Positions 56,664 to 64,000 of a stretch of DNA of 64,000 nucleotides are shown one piece after another. The DNA lies in contig JAKBBE010000004.1 of the NCBI GenBank assembly GCA_021826035.1, forward strand, positions 14,036 through 78,035, in the 5' to 3' direction. The notes under the pieces were generated by a model. The model searched no databases, had not been told where the DNA came from, and saw only the letters and a program-made list of their open reading frames with translations. The position numbers were made by a program, and so were the translations under genes. How positions within the stretch are numbered: the first letter of the stretch is position 1; each line of letters opens with the position of its first letter. Source of the stretch: Pseudomonadota bacterium (GTDB taxonomy: Bacteria > Pseudomonadota > Gammaproteobacteria > Steroidobacterales > Steroidobacteraceae).

Positions 56664-57740
56664 ATGATCGATCACAAATCGGAACACGAAATTCGGGTGG
56701 CCTTGATCGGCTTTGGTCTTGGAGGAGCGAGTTTTCATGCGCCCTTGATTGCGGCGACACCCGGCATGATGCTCGCCACCATCGTCACGTCGAATCGCGA
56801 GCGCGTATCGCAGGCGCGCCACTTGTATCCCCGAGCGCATATCGCACCGGCGGTGCAATCCCTATGGGACCATGCCGCAGAACATGACTTGGTCGTGATC
56901 ACGACCCCTAATCGGTATCACGCTTCGCTTGCTCGTGAGGCGCTCACGGCGGGGCTCCCGGTGGTAGTGGATAAGCCGTTCGCACGAACTGCCGCGGAGG
57001 CGCGAGACGTCATTCAGCTTGCTCGTGCCAAGCGATTGCCCGTAATTCCGTATCACAACCGGCGCTGGGACAGCGAATATTTGACGCTGCGCCGCTTGAT
57101 GGGCGCCGGAGTGCTGGGTCGCATCCTGCGCTTTGAATCTCGCTTGGAGCGGTGGCGCCCGCAATTGAAAGGCGGCTGGCGTGAGCATAGTGGTGCTGAA
57201 GACGCGGGTGGCTTGCTGTACGACCTGGGCACCCATTTGATCGACCAGGCACTGACCCTCTTCGGGCCCGTCACGCAGGTTTACGCCGAATCGGACGTCC
57301 GGCGCAGCGGCGCGCAAACCGACGATGACGTCTTTGTTGCGCTCACCCACGCGACCGGGGTGCGTTCGCACCTGTGGTCGAGCGCTGTGGCCGCACACAT
57401 CGGTCCGCGCATGCGAGTCATCGGCGAACGCGGCGCCTTTGTGAAACAAGACGTCGATCCGCAAGAAGCGGCACTGCGAAGCGGGAAGATCCCAGACGGT
57501 CCGGATTGGGGCGCGGAGTCAGCCGAATCATGGGGATTTTTGACCGACGGCGTACACAAGCACCCCGTCGAAAGTGAACCCGGTGCATACCAGAGGTTCT
57601 ACGCGGAAATTTCGGCAATGCTGCGGGATGCAGCGCCGCCGCCGGTCAACCCCGAGGATGCGCTCGCCGGACTTCGGATCATTGAGGCCGCGCAGCGCTC
57701 TGCCGCAGAGCGCTGCGTCATCATCCTCGGCTCAGAGTAA
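56664..57740 (+). CDS. Gfo/Idh/MocA family oxidoreductase
   Basis: A 358-residue NAD(P)-dependent dehydrogenase: Rossmann motif VALIGFGLGGASFHAP, the conserved DKP in GLPVVVDKPFARTAAEA and YHNRRWDSEYLTLRRL, with the C-terminal domain carrying GGLLYDLGTHLIDQALTLFGP. The substrate is likely a sugar or polyol, not determinable here. The gene stands alone with long gaps on both sides. Confidence 0.92.
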   Translation: MIDHKSEHEIRVALIGFGLGGASFHAPLIAATPGMMLATIVTSNRERVSQARHLYPRAHIAPAVQSLWDHAAEHDLVVITTPNRYHASLAREALTAGLPVVVDKPFARTAAEARDVIQLARAKRLPVIPYHNRRWDSEYLTLRRLMGAGVLGRILRFESRLERWRPQLKGGWREHSGAEDAGGLLYDLGTHLIDQALTLFGPVTQVYAESDVRRSGAQTDDDVFVALTHATGVRSHLWSSAVAAHIGPRMRVIGERGAFVKQDVDPQEAALRSGKIPDGPDWGAESAESWGFLTDGVHKHPVESEPGAYQRFYAEISAMLRDAAPPPVNPEDALAGLRIIEAAQRSAAERCVIILGSE

Positions 57741-58309
57741 CAGTTCCGTAGACTTCCCGAGAGCGGGCATTTGCAGGCGATTTTCGTGGTTGGTCGGGGC
57801 GTTGTACTGATGCATCGAGGTCCATTCTGCCCTTGGACGGGGCATCATCGAGACACGTGGCGCGGCCAGCACCCCAACTTAGGAGCACTGGCGGCTCATG
57901 GGTCCTCGATATTTAATGAATGGCCATGGGATTTGTACCGCCAAACGGGTGATCGTTGGGTCGGACGCCCCGGGAGGCACGCCGCAGCACGTCGCTAGGT
58001 CGGCTAGAGTGCGCCGTGCGCCACTTGGTACGATGCGCCAGCCCGCGGCCGAAGATGCGCGGTGTCTCGTGGTCCGGGCGGCAATGCTTGGATTGGGATG
58101 TGTGTCGATTCGGCAGCGGTTTCCGTGACTCTTTCGGTCACCGCAACCCAGGTCCACGGCGATACACGACAAGACCTTGATACTCCGGTGAATCCCAGTC
58201 CTCTCGCTTGAACAATCACCGCTCGGGAGCTGTGGCATCGCGCACGGGGCACACTTTCACGATGACAAGGTGAACATCCGGCACACGAGTGACCGTGGAA
58301 CTGCCCGTA
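57741..58309. other. Non-coding interval of 569 bases
   Basis: No supported gene. A plus-strand open frame at 57898-58128 (76 codons) has no recognised features. No repeat, tRNA or terminator recognised. Confidence 0.45.
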
Positions 58310-58696
58310 CTATGCAATCAACGCCTGCGAGACATAGACCGCAAGCGCAACGCCGAGAATGACCATCACCGCCGAGAGTGCGAGGTCCATGCGCGCGCCG
58401 CCGGGACGTCGTTCCGGGGAATCGATCGCTTGGGCGGTGCGGATGAACCGTACGGAGGCCATCGCGACCATCACCGTGCCGGCAATGATCAAGATCAACC
58501 CGGCAACGTCGCCAAACCCACCGCCGGGAACGGTGACATTTTGTCCGGGGATGCGCGCCAGGGATTGGGCTGCGATTTTCAGGAACAGATTGAATTTTGC
58601 CACCAGAAAGCCGAACGCCATCACCGCTATCGCAGTGCGTACCCAGGCTAGAAACGTGCGTTCGTTCGCTGCATGATCAGAGTAGTGATCAATCAT
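58310..58696 (-). CDS. DUF202 (YidH-like) membrane protein
   Basis: A 128-residue membrane protein with three hydrophobic segments and the DUF202 start AANERTFLAWVRTAIAVMAFGFLVAKF. Function of the family is unknown. The start ATG at 58696 directly precedes the DHYSDHAANER motif. It is isolated between non-coding gaps. Confidence 0.9.
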   Translation of the reverse strand: MIDHYSDHAANERTFLAWVRTAIAVMAFGFLVAKFNLFLKIAAQSLARIPGQNVTVPGGGFGDVAGLILIIAGTVMVAMASVRFIRTAQAIDSPERRPGGARMDLALSAVMVILGVALAVYVSQALIA

Positions 58697-59152
58697 CTGC
58701 TGACTCCTCGTGCCGCCATCCGTGTCGTCATTGCTGTTCGGTTGTGCGCAAGAATATCAATATGATCGGGGCGGCGCCCGCGGTTCACCGCACCCGCGAG
58801 AAAGCCGAGGAAGGCGCGATCCCGTAAGGGGGCATCCAATCGCAATGCCGCGGTTGCGGTCTGCGGCGGTTGACCGGCGTGCCGCACTGCTGGAACCGGT
58901 TGTAACGGGTTTCGTGAAGGTTGCCGGCTGCGAATGTTTTACGGCCAGTCAGTTGACCGAGGCGGTTACGTGAGGATCGCGTGTGCAGCGCCTGGCAGCG
59001 GAAAAAAATCTGGGTGAGACGATCGCTCTGCACAACGGCCCTTTGCCCGACCCGACTCTCGCACGGAAAAGTTCGGGCCGCCTGTTCGCGACCTCGGATC
59101 GGTGCGAGCACGTGCGGGGACCGGTCTCCACGGCAAGCAGACGCGGTACACT
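58697..59152. other. Non-coding interval of 456 bases
   Basis: Intergenic region between divergent DUF202 and thioesterase-like genes. No convincing gene, RNA or repeat. Confidence 0.45.
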
Positions 59153-59995
59153 ATGCAGATGGCGGACTCCACCAATCTCCACCTCGGCCAAGCGGGCGAG
59201 GAATTCCCTGATGCATTCTATGCGCGCGTCGGCGAGCACCGGTTTGTCTCGACGCTGCATTCTCAAGGCGCCTGGCAGCCGGGCGAACAACATTTGGCGC
59301 CTGCGTCCGCACTGGTATTGGCGGAGATCGAGCGCCGCCTGCCGAGCGATAAATTGGTGTCTCGCGTCTCTTTTGACGTTCTGGGGGTCATTCACTCCGG
59401 TGAATTCATGATCGATGTCACTGTGGTGCGTCCGGGACGGTCCATTGAACTGATCGAAGCCAGCATGCGTCATGGCGAACGCACCAGTATTCTTGCGCGG
59501 ATCTGGCGCCTTGCGTGCACGGACACCAAGCAGGTTCAAGGCACCGAATGGACACCGCTGCCGCCGCCGGATGCGATGCTCGCTAGGACACTCTCCTCGG
59601 AGTGGAGCGGCGGCTTTATTGACTCCTTGGATGTCCGTCAAGATGTCGAGGCCCGTCCGGGCCGTGGACGAAGTTGGGTTCGTACGCGTTATCCATTGGT
59701 TGCGGGCGAATCTGATCCCCCGGTCGCGGCCTTTGTGAAACTGGCCGACACCGCCAATGGACTGGTCGTTCGCGAACGCCCCAGCAGAGTGTTCTTCGCT
59801 AACGTCGATCTCACCGTGCATTTCATTCGTCAGCCTGAGCCGGGCTGGGTCGGCTTCGACACCCGAGTCAATTTCGGTCCGAGCGGACTTGGCGAGACGA
59901 TTTCGGTCTTGAGCGATATTCATGGGCCGGTTGGAACCGCCGCGCAAAGCCTGACTGTTCGGGTGGGTGAGAATTTGCCCGACGGGCGAAAATGA
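59153..59995 (+). CDS. Thioesterase-like superfamily (double hotdog) protein
   Basis: A 280-residue protein resembling the TesB-like/thioesterase superfamily: ADSTNLHLGQAGEEFPDAFYARVGEHRFVSTLHSQGAWQPGEQHLAPASALVLAEIERRL at the N-terminal hotdog and FFANVDLTVHFIRQPEPGWVGFDTRVNFGPSGLGETISVLSDIHGPVGTAAQSL in the second hotdog. It may hydrolyse acyl-CoA. ATG at 59153 is chosen; the signal for ribosome binding is weak. Confidence 0.8.
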   Translation: MQMADSTNLHLGQAGEEFPDAFYARVGEHRFVSTLHSQGAWQPGEQHLAPASALVLAEIERRLPSDKLVSRVSFDVLGVIHSGEFMIDVTVVRPGRSIELIEASMRHGERTSILARIWRLACTDTKQVQGTEWTPLPPPDAMLARTLSSEWSGGFIDSLDVRQDVEARPGRGRSWVRTRYPLVAGESDPPVAAFVKLADTANGLVVRERPSRVFFANVDLTVHFIRQPEPGWVGFDTRVNFGPSGLGETISVLSDIHGPVGTAAQSLTVRVGENLPDGRK

Positions 59996-60290
59996 CTTGC
60001 GCAGCTCAGCGATGAGCCGCGGTTGCCGACGACGGCGCGCTATCGGTTAGCGGCGACGAGGCTCTGGAGGTGACGGGGTCAGTCGGCGATCCCGGCGCCC
60101 GCCTGACGGTGAACAGTCGTTTCGCCGTGGCGATTTGAAGGCAATCTTCGTGCTGCTTCGTTTGGGTTTATCAGGGTGCATGCGCACGGGAGTCAATGCC
60201 AACAGCAGGTCCAGTTGCGGCCTCTTCGGTGGAATCCGAATACCCCAGTTCCCCGGCGGTGGGTGGAAGTTGCCTAGGATCGACGAGCGC

Positions 60291-61196
60291 TTAAGCGCGT
60301 CCGGAGACGGGTAAGCGCAGTGCGGCGAGAACCAGCGAGAAAGCAGGTGAAGGCTGCCGGCGGCTGGGGTAATAGAGGAAGTATCCGGGAAACGCCGGAC
60401 ACCAGTCCTCGAGCACGCGGGTGAGTCGCCCCTGCTCGAGATGCGGTGAGAATTCTTCCTCGGGAAGAAACGCGACACCAAGCCCGGCCAGCGCCGCCAT
60501 GACGATGTGTGGCGAGGTATTGAAGGTGAGCGGGCCCTCGACATGGACATTGACGGGCCGACCGCGGCGCTCGAATTCCCAGGCGTAGAGACCGCCATAG
60601 GTCGGCAGTCGCAAATTGATGCAGCGGTGCGACAAAAGATCCCGTGGGCTCTTCGGGACAGGATGTGAGGCGAAGTAGGACGGTGCAGCGACCGCAGCCA
60701 TCCGCAGCGGCGGACCGATCGGAACGGCGATCATGTCCTTGTCGATGCTTTCACCCAGGCGAACGCCTGCATCGAAGCGATCCGCGACGATATCTCTGAA
60801 GCCGTAATTCACGTCGAACTCGACTTTAATGTCGGGATATTCGCGCAGCAGTGGCAGAAGCCTGGGCAGAATCGAGTTGCTCAAGACGTGGTCTGCGCAA
60901 GTGATCCGCACGGTTCCGGCCGGCTTGTCTCGTAGGACCGTCAGAGCGTCAAGCTCCGCGTCGATTTCGTCGAAGCGGTGGCCTATCGCCCGCAGCAAGC
61001 GTTCGCCAGCGTCCGTGGGCGACACGCTGCGTGTCGTTCGCGTCAACAACCGGATGCCCAGGCGAGCTTCCAGCCCTCGCATCGACTGACTGAGCGCCGA
61101 CTGAGTGACGCCGATGAGCGCCGCCGCGCGGGTGAAGCTCCCTTCTCGAGCGACAGTCACGAACGCCTGCAGATCGTTGAGGTTGCGCCTTGCCAT
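60291..61196 (-). CDS. LysR-family transcriptional regulator
   Basis: A 301-residue regulator with a typical LysR winged helix (LQAFVTVAREGSFTRAAALIGVTQSALSQSMRGLEARLGIRLLTRTTRSVSPTDAG) and an effector domain with RFDAGVRLGESIDKDMIAVPIGP. It is divergent from the cupin gene; the shared 138-base spacer holds a CTTA-N9-TAAG dyad of the LysR (T-N11-A) type at 61230-61246. It most likely controls the cupin/dehydrogenase/CMD cluster. Confidence 0.93.
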   Translation of the reverse strand: MARRNLNDLQAFVTVAREGSFTRAAALIGVTQSALSQSMRGLEARLGIRLLTRTTRSVSPTDAGERLLRAIGHRFDEIDAELDALTVLRDKPAGTVRITCADHVLSNSILPRLLPLLREYPDIKVEFDVNYGFRDIVADRFDAGVRLGESIDKDMIAVPIGPPLRMAAVAAPSYFASHPVPKSPRDLLSHRCINLRLPTYGGLYAWEFERRGRPVNVHVEGPLTFNTSPHIVMAALAGLGVAFLPEEEFSPHLEQGRLTRVLEDWCPAFPGYFLYYPSRRQPSPAFSLVLAALRLPVSGRA

Positions 61197-61229
61197 GGTT
61201 CGAAGTCGGGTGCTTATTAATTAGCGCAG

Positions 61230-61246
61230 CTTATAGACAATTTAAG
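61230..61246. promoter_or_regulatory. Candidate LysR-box in the lysR/cupin spacer
   Basis: CTTA-N9-TAAG dyad in AT-rich sequence, with T-N11-A spacing, between divergent genes. No second site is obvious. Confidence 0.4.
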
Positions 61247-61334
61247 TATTCATCACCTAGTCGCCGGTGTCGCAGCGCGGGATACTTGCACCTCGACTTC
61301 ATCGACGCTGCCGGGGCAGCGAGGAAGACCAGCC

Positions 61335-61751
61335 ATGCAGATGCGCATCTACCGCAACGGGTCGCGCCGCTCCGCGACGGGCTCGGCGGCGTACTTCAGC
61401 GGCGACGTCCGGGTGGATCCGCTTTTCGATCCGGCCGAGCCAGGACGGGTGTCTGCTGCCCAGGTGACCTTCGAGCCCGGGGCGCGATCGGCATGGCACA
61501 CCCATCCGCTCGGACAGCACCTCGTGGTTGTGTCCGGTCTCGGTTGGACTCAATGCTGGGGTGGGCCGAAAAAGGAAATCAAACCCGGCGATGTCGTGTT
61601 CTGCAACTGCGGTCAGAAGCACTGGCATGGCGCGACGGACACTACGGCGATGAGTCACATCGCGGTGCAGGAATGGTTGGACGGCTCGGCCGTCCACTGG
61701 ATGGAGCAGGTGTCGGAGACCGATTACCTGGCTCCCGTTGAGCCGGACTGA
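61335..61751 (+). CDS. Hydroxynitrile lyase-like cupin (GtHNL family)
   Basis: A 138-residue single-domain cupin. It shows close resemblance to the manganese-dependent hydroxynitrile lyase of Granulicella: VRVDPLFDPAE, VTFEPGARSAWHTHPLGQHLVV, KHWHGATDTTAMSHIAVQEWLDGSAVHWME. Metal ligands His55, His57, Gln61 and His96 are conserved. These enzymes reversibly split cyanohydrins to HCN and aldehyde; other members may be non-catalytic carboxymuconolactone decarboxylase-associated cupins. GAGGAAG is seven bases before the ATG. First gene of a cluster divergent from lysR. Confidence 0.85.
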   Translation: MQMRIYRNGSRRSATGSAAYFSGDVRVDPLFDPAEPGRVSAAQVTFEPGARSAWHTHPLGQHLVVVSGLGWTQCWGGPKKEIKPGDVVFCNCGQKHWHGATDTTAMSHIAVQEWLDGSAVHWMEQVSETDYLAPVEPD

Positions 61752-61836
61752 TCGAGCGGCGGATGGATGACGTGCTCACAGGCGCTCGCATGTGATGCTG
61801 CGCTGTTACTGAAATCCGGATATCGGAGATGAACCT

Positions 61837-62853
61837 ATGCTAGCGACTGTCCTGCACGGTCCCCGTGACGTGCGCTACGAGCAGGTCGATGAACCAAGCA
61901 TCATTCTGCCCACCGACGCCATCATCAAACTGTCGGCCACGTGCGTCTGTGGCTCGGACCTATGGCCCTACCGGGGACTGCAGCCGATGGACGGCCCACT
62001 GCACATGGGCCATGAATACTGCGGCGTCGTGGCCGAGGTTGGCCGCGAGGTCAAGACGGTCAAGCCGGGCCAATTCGTCGTCGGGTCGTTCTGCCTCTCC
62101 GACAACACGTGCCCGCACTGCCAATACGGCTTCCAGTCCTCGTGCGTGCAGCGGGAGTTCATGAGCGGCGCCCAGGCGCCTTATGCGCGCGTGCCGTTGG
62201 CCGATGGCACGCTGGTGCCGACCGCCGCGGTCCCGTCCGAGGATCTGATACCGAGCTTGCTGGCGGCCTCGGACGTGCTCGGCACCGGCTGGTACGCGGC
62301 GGACGCGGCGCGGGTCAAGCCGGGCTCGACGGCGGTGGTGGTCGGCGACGGCGCGGTGGGCCTGATGGGCGTGCTCTCGGCGAAGCAGATGGGTGCCGAG
62401 CGAATCATTGCCATGAGCCGGCATTCGCGCCGCCAGGCATTGGCTCTCGAATACGGTGCGACGGACATCGTGTCGGCGCGTGGCGAAGAAGGCGTGGCAC
62501 AGATCAAAGCGCTGACCCACGGCATCGGGGCTGACTCGGTGCTCGAATGTGTGGGGACCCAGGAATCGATGAAGCAGGCCATCCAATGCACGCGCCCTGG
62601 CGGCGTTGTCGGCTACGTCGGCGTGCCCCATGGGGTCGAGTTGAGCGGTCAATCACTGTTCTTCTCCCAGATCGGAATGCTGGGGGGGCCCGCGCCCGTG
62701 CGACGCTTCCTGCCGCATCTGATGGAATTGGTGCTGAACCGCTCGATCAACCCGGGCAAGGTGTTCGATCTGCAGATTCCGCTGGCCGACGTGGCCGAAG
62801 GCTATCGCGCCATGGATGAGCGCCGCGCCATCAAGACCTTGCTTCGGGTGTAA
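61837..62853 (+). CDS. Zinc-dependent alcohol dehydrogenase
   Basis: A 338-residue medium-chain dehydrogenase: catalytic zinc ligands Cys38 (CVCGSD) and GHE at His59/Glu60, structural Cys at 86, 92, 95 and 103 and the Rossmann motif VVVGDGAVGLMGVLSAKQMGA. It would oxidise an alcohol or reduce an aldehyde. AT-rich GGAGATG precedes the ATG. Located 86 bases after the cupin gene and 40 bases before the decarboxylase-like gene, so probably one operon. Confidence 0.93.
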   Translation: MLATVLHGPRDVRYEQVDEPSIILPTDAIIKLSATCVCGSDLWPYRGLQPMDGPLHMGHEYCGVVAEVGREVKTVKPGQFVVGSFCLSDNTCPHCQYGFQSSCVQREFMSGAQAPYARVPLADGTLVPTAAVPSEDLIPSLLAASDVLGTGWYAADAARVKPGSTAVVVGDGAVGLMGVLSAKQMGAERIIAMSRHSRRQALALEYGATDIVSARGEEGVAQIKALTHGIGADSVLECVGTQESMKQAIQCTRPGGVVGYVGVPHGVELSGQSLFFSQIGMLGGPAPVRRFLPHLMELVLNRSINPGKVFDLQIPLADVAEGYRAMDERRAIKTLLRV

Positions 62854-62892
62854 TGCCGCGCAGCGATCGTCCCAGAATCGAGGTGACGTGTC

Positions 62893-63240
62893 ATGAAAGA
62901 AGAACCCACCACTGCACGAAATTCCTTCGGAGACATCGCACCTCATCTGGCGGAAATCACCGACAAAGTGCTCTTCGGAGACGTCTGGGATCGGACGGAC
63001 CTTTCACCACGCGATCGTAGCCTGGTCACGATCACGAGCCTCGTCTCGCTGTATCGCACCAACGAAATGCCGTTCCACTTGAAGAAGGGGCTCGAAAACG
63101 GCCTCACCCCCGAGGAGATCATCGCAACGGTAACGCACCTGGCGTTCTACGCGGGTTGGCCGGCGGCGATGACCGCGCTGCAGATCGCACGCAGAGTTCT
63201 CGACGAAGCGCGCCGGTCCACCGCCCCGAAGGGACTCTGA
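62893..63240 (+). CDS. Carboxymuconolactone decarboxylase (AhpD-like) family protein
   Basis: A 115-residue protein: FGDVWDRTDLSPRDRSLVTITSLVSLYRTNEMPFHLKKGLENGLTPEEIIATVTHLAFYAGWPAAM is the CMD core. No CxxC is present, so it is not an AhpD peroxidase. Often found with cupins and dehydrogenases in small clusters, as here. Likely the last gene of the cluster. Confidence 0.92.
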   Translation: MKEEPTTARNSFGDIAPHLAEITDKVLFGDVWDRTDLSPRDRSLVTITSLVSLYRTNEMPFHLKKGLENGLTPEEIIATVTHLAFYAGWPAAMTALQIARRVLDEARRSTAPKGL

Positions 63241-63574
63241 TCGACCCAGGGTGATCGCGGCCGGGCGGCCCCGGCGCCTCGATTTCGAAATCGCAATTCG
63301 GCGTTCCTGATGTCTATCCGCATGACGGAGCTAAAGATTGAGGTGCTGCGCCGTGCACACCGCGAAAATCCGGCAGTCACTGAAGGAATTTCAGGGTGAT
63401 GTGCCTGCATGCTGGATCGCCCTCGGTTGCCGAGCCAGATACAATGTGGACTCAAATGCAGCGGTATTGCTGCTCTGACCGGCCTGCGACAGAGTGGAGG
63501 ACCTACGCTGAGCGACAGATGGTGCCGAGCGGATGAGTTTGTGCCGTCAAGGTGGACGCGATGCTTCAGTTCGA
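63241..63574. other. Non-coding interval of 334 bases
   Basis: Between the convergent CMD and hipA-like genes. It holds a perfect 14-bp palindrome CGATTTCGAAATCG at 63280-63293. No gene is supported. Confidence 0.45.
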
Positions 63575-64000
63575 TTAGATCGCTGCACGTTCAATCTGCT
63601 TGTCGATTGCTTCGCGGAGTTCCGCGGGCAACAAATCCCTGGCAACGTAATCACGCCAGGCATCCACGATGTGGGCCGATGTTTCCTGCGCAATCGTCCA
63701 TAGTTGGTGGACCGGCAGACCGGCCTTTTCGGCGAAACGGCGCACCTGATCGGGCATGATGCGGCCGATGTTCTTCTCGCCACCGAAGTTGAGTGCCAGA
63801 TTGTCTCTCGGGAGATACGGAACCGTTGACACCAGATCATAGGCGGGTGACAGAATGGGAGCCCGGCTGTCTAGGTAAAGTAGGGTCCAGTTCTTCAGGT
63901 GCATGTCACCATTGCCGGTCAGCACTGTGAAGACCAACCGCCGCATGAATTCGTGCACAGCGGCTTCACCCGCCTCGGCGGCAAGTACGGCGGCGATATT
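63575..64000 (-). CDS. HipA-family toxin kinase, C-terminal part (cut by window edge)
   Basis: The last 141 residues of a HipA-type serine/threonine kinase. The catalytic GNGDMHLKN, where Asp and Asn bind metal and ATP, is followed by LLYLDSRAPILSPAYDLVSTVPY, the DFG-like metal-binding loop of HipA. The N-terminal HipA domain and any HipB antitoxin lie beyond the window end. It marks the accessory character of this end. Confidence 0.85.
   Translation of the reverse strand, partial: NIAAVLAAEAGEAAVHEFMRRLVFTVLTGNGDMHLKNWTLLYLDSRAPILSPAYDLVSTVPYLPRDNLALNFGGEKNIGRIMPDQVRRFAEKAGLPVHQLWTIAQETSAHIVDAWRDYVARDLLPAELREAIDKQIERAAI

Noticed and set aside
60047..60290. Possible transposase remnant in the gap before lysR
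   Set aside because: A Pro-rich stretch looked suggestive, but there are no inverted repeats or catalytic residues.

Overview
The window is about 64 kb of high-GC, gene-dense chromosome from a gammaproteobacterium. Support comes from the standalone PriA/radC/rpmBG/ftsYEX/rpoH housekeeping set, GshA of the proteobacterial type, a split transhydrogenase (PntAA/PntAB/PntB), an ACT-domain malic enzyme and a sigma factor - DUF3619-like - DUF3106 operon of the kind found in Xanthomonadales/Nevskiales-like bacteria. I infer that broader group but cannot name a genus. No rRNA, tRNA, CRISPR array, insertion sequence or integrase was seen.

Layout. 1-6.6 kb: 5' part of priA, a divergent ECF-like sigma operon (sigma factor, small membrane protein, lipoprotein, basic DUF3106 protein), then pntB-pntAB-pntAA on the minus strand. 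6.7-16.5 kb: HNH endonuclease, 5'-3' exonuclease, an acetyl-CoA synthetase with a histone-like basic tail, YbjQ, YceI/cytochrome b561, ferrochelatase, dienelactone hydrolase and a FadI-type thiolase. 16.7-25.1 kb: cNMP-domain patatin phospholipase, GST, DUF2064 protein, MTA phosphorylase, DUF1499 protein, gshA and an ABC exporter pair. 25.1-35.1 kb: YdbL-like lipoprotein and YdbH/AsmA-like protein, PAP2 phosphatase plus GT4 glycosyltransferase, SixA, a methyltransferase, a YheT-type hydrolase and an M16 peptidase pair. 35.1-39.4 kb: a cluster of inverted-repeat (REP-like) elements, small unknown genes, a LysR regulator, DUF924 and an orphan sensor-only membrane protein. 39.5-50.2 kb: conserved core (malic enzyme, rpoH, cytochrome b561, mutM, coaD, rsmD, ftsYEX, rpmGB, radC, coaBC, dut). 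50.2-55.7 kb: NTF2-like/YkgJ-like fusion, MscS channel, DUF3565 and two L,D-transpeptidases. 55.7-64 kb: a looser accessory-looking region with long non-coding gaps, an oxidoreductase, DUF202, thioesterase-like protein, a LysR/cupin/alcohol dehydrogenase/carboxymuconolactone decarboxylase cluster and the end of a HipA kinase.

The most interesting observations are a perfect CIRCE (HrcA) operator laid over a sigma-E-like promoter in front of rpoH; a 127-residue Lys/Arg-rich tail fused to acetyl-CoA synthetase; a YdbH-YdbL pair without YnbE, with YdbL carrying its own lipobox; a sensor half of a histidine kinase with no kinase; an NTF2-like domain fused to a cysteine-cluster protein; and tandem REP-like hairpins at 35.1-35.3 kb. 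Starts were chosen from Shine-Dalgarno spacing and family length; motif residue numbers are approximate unless stated.
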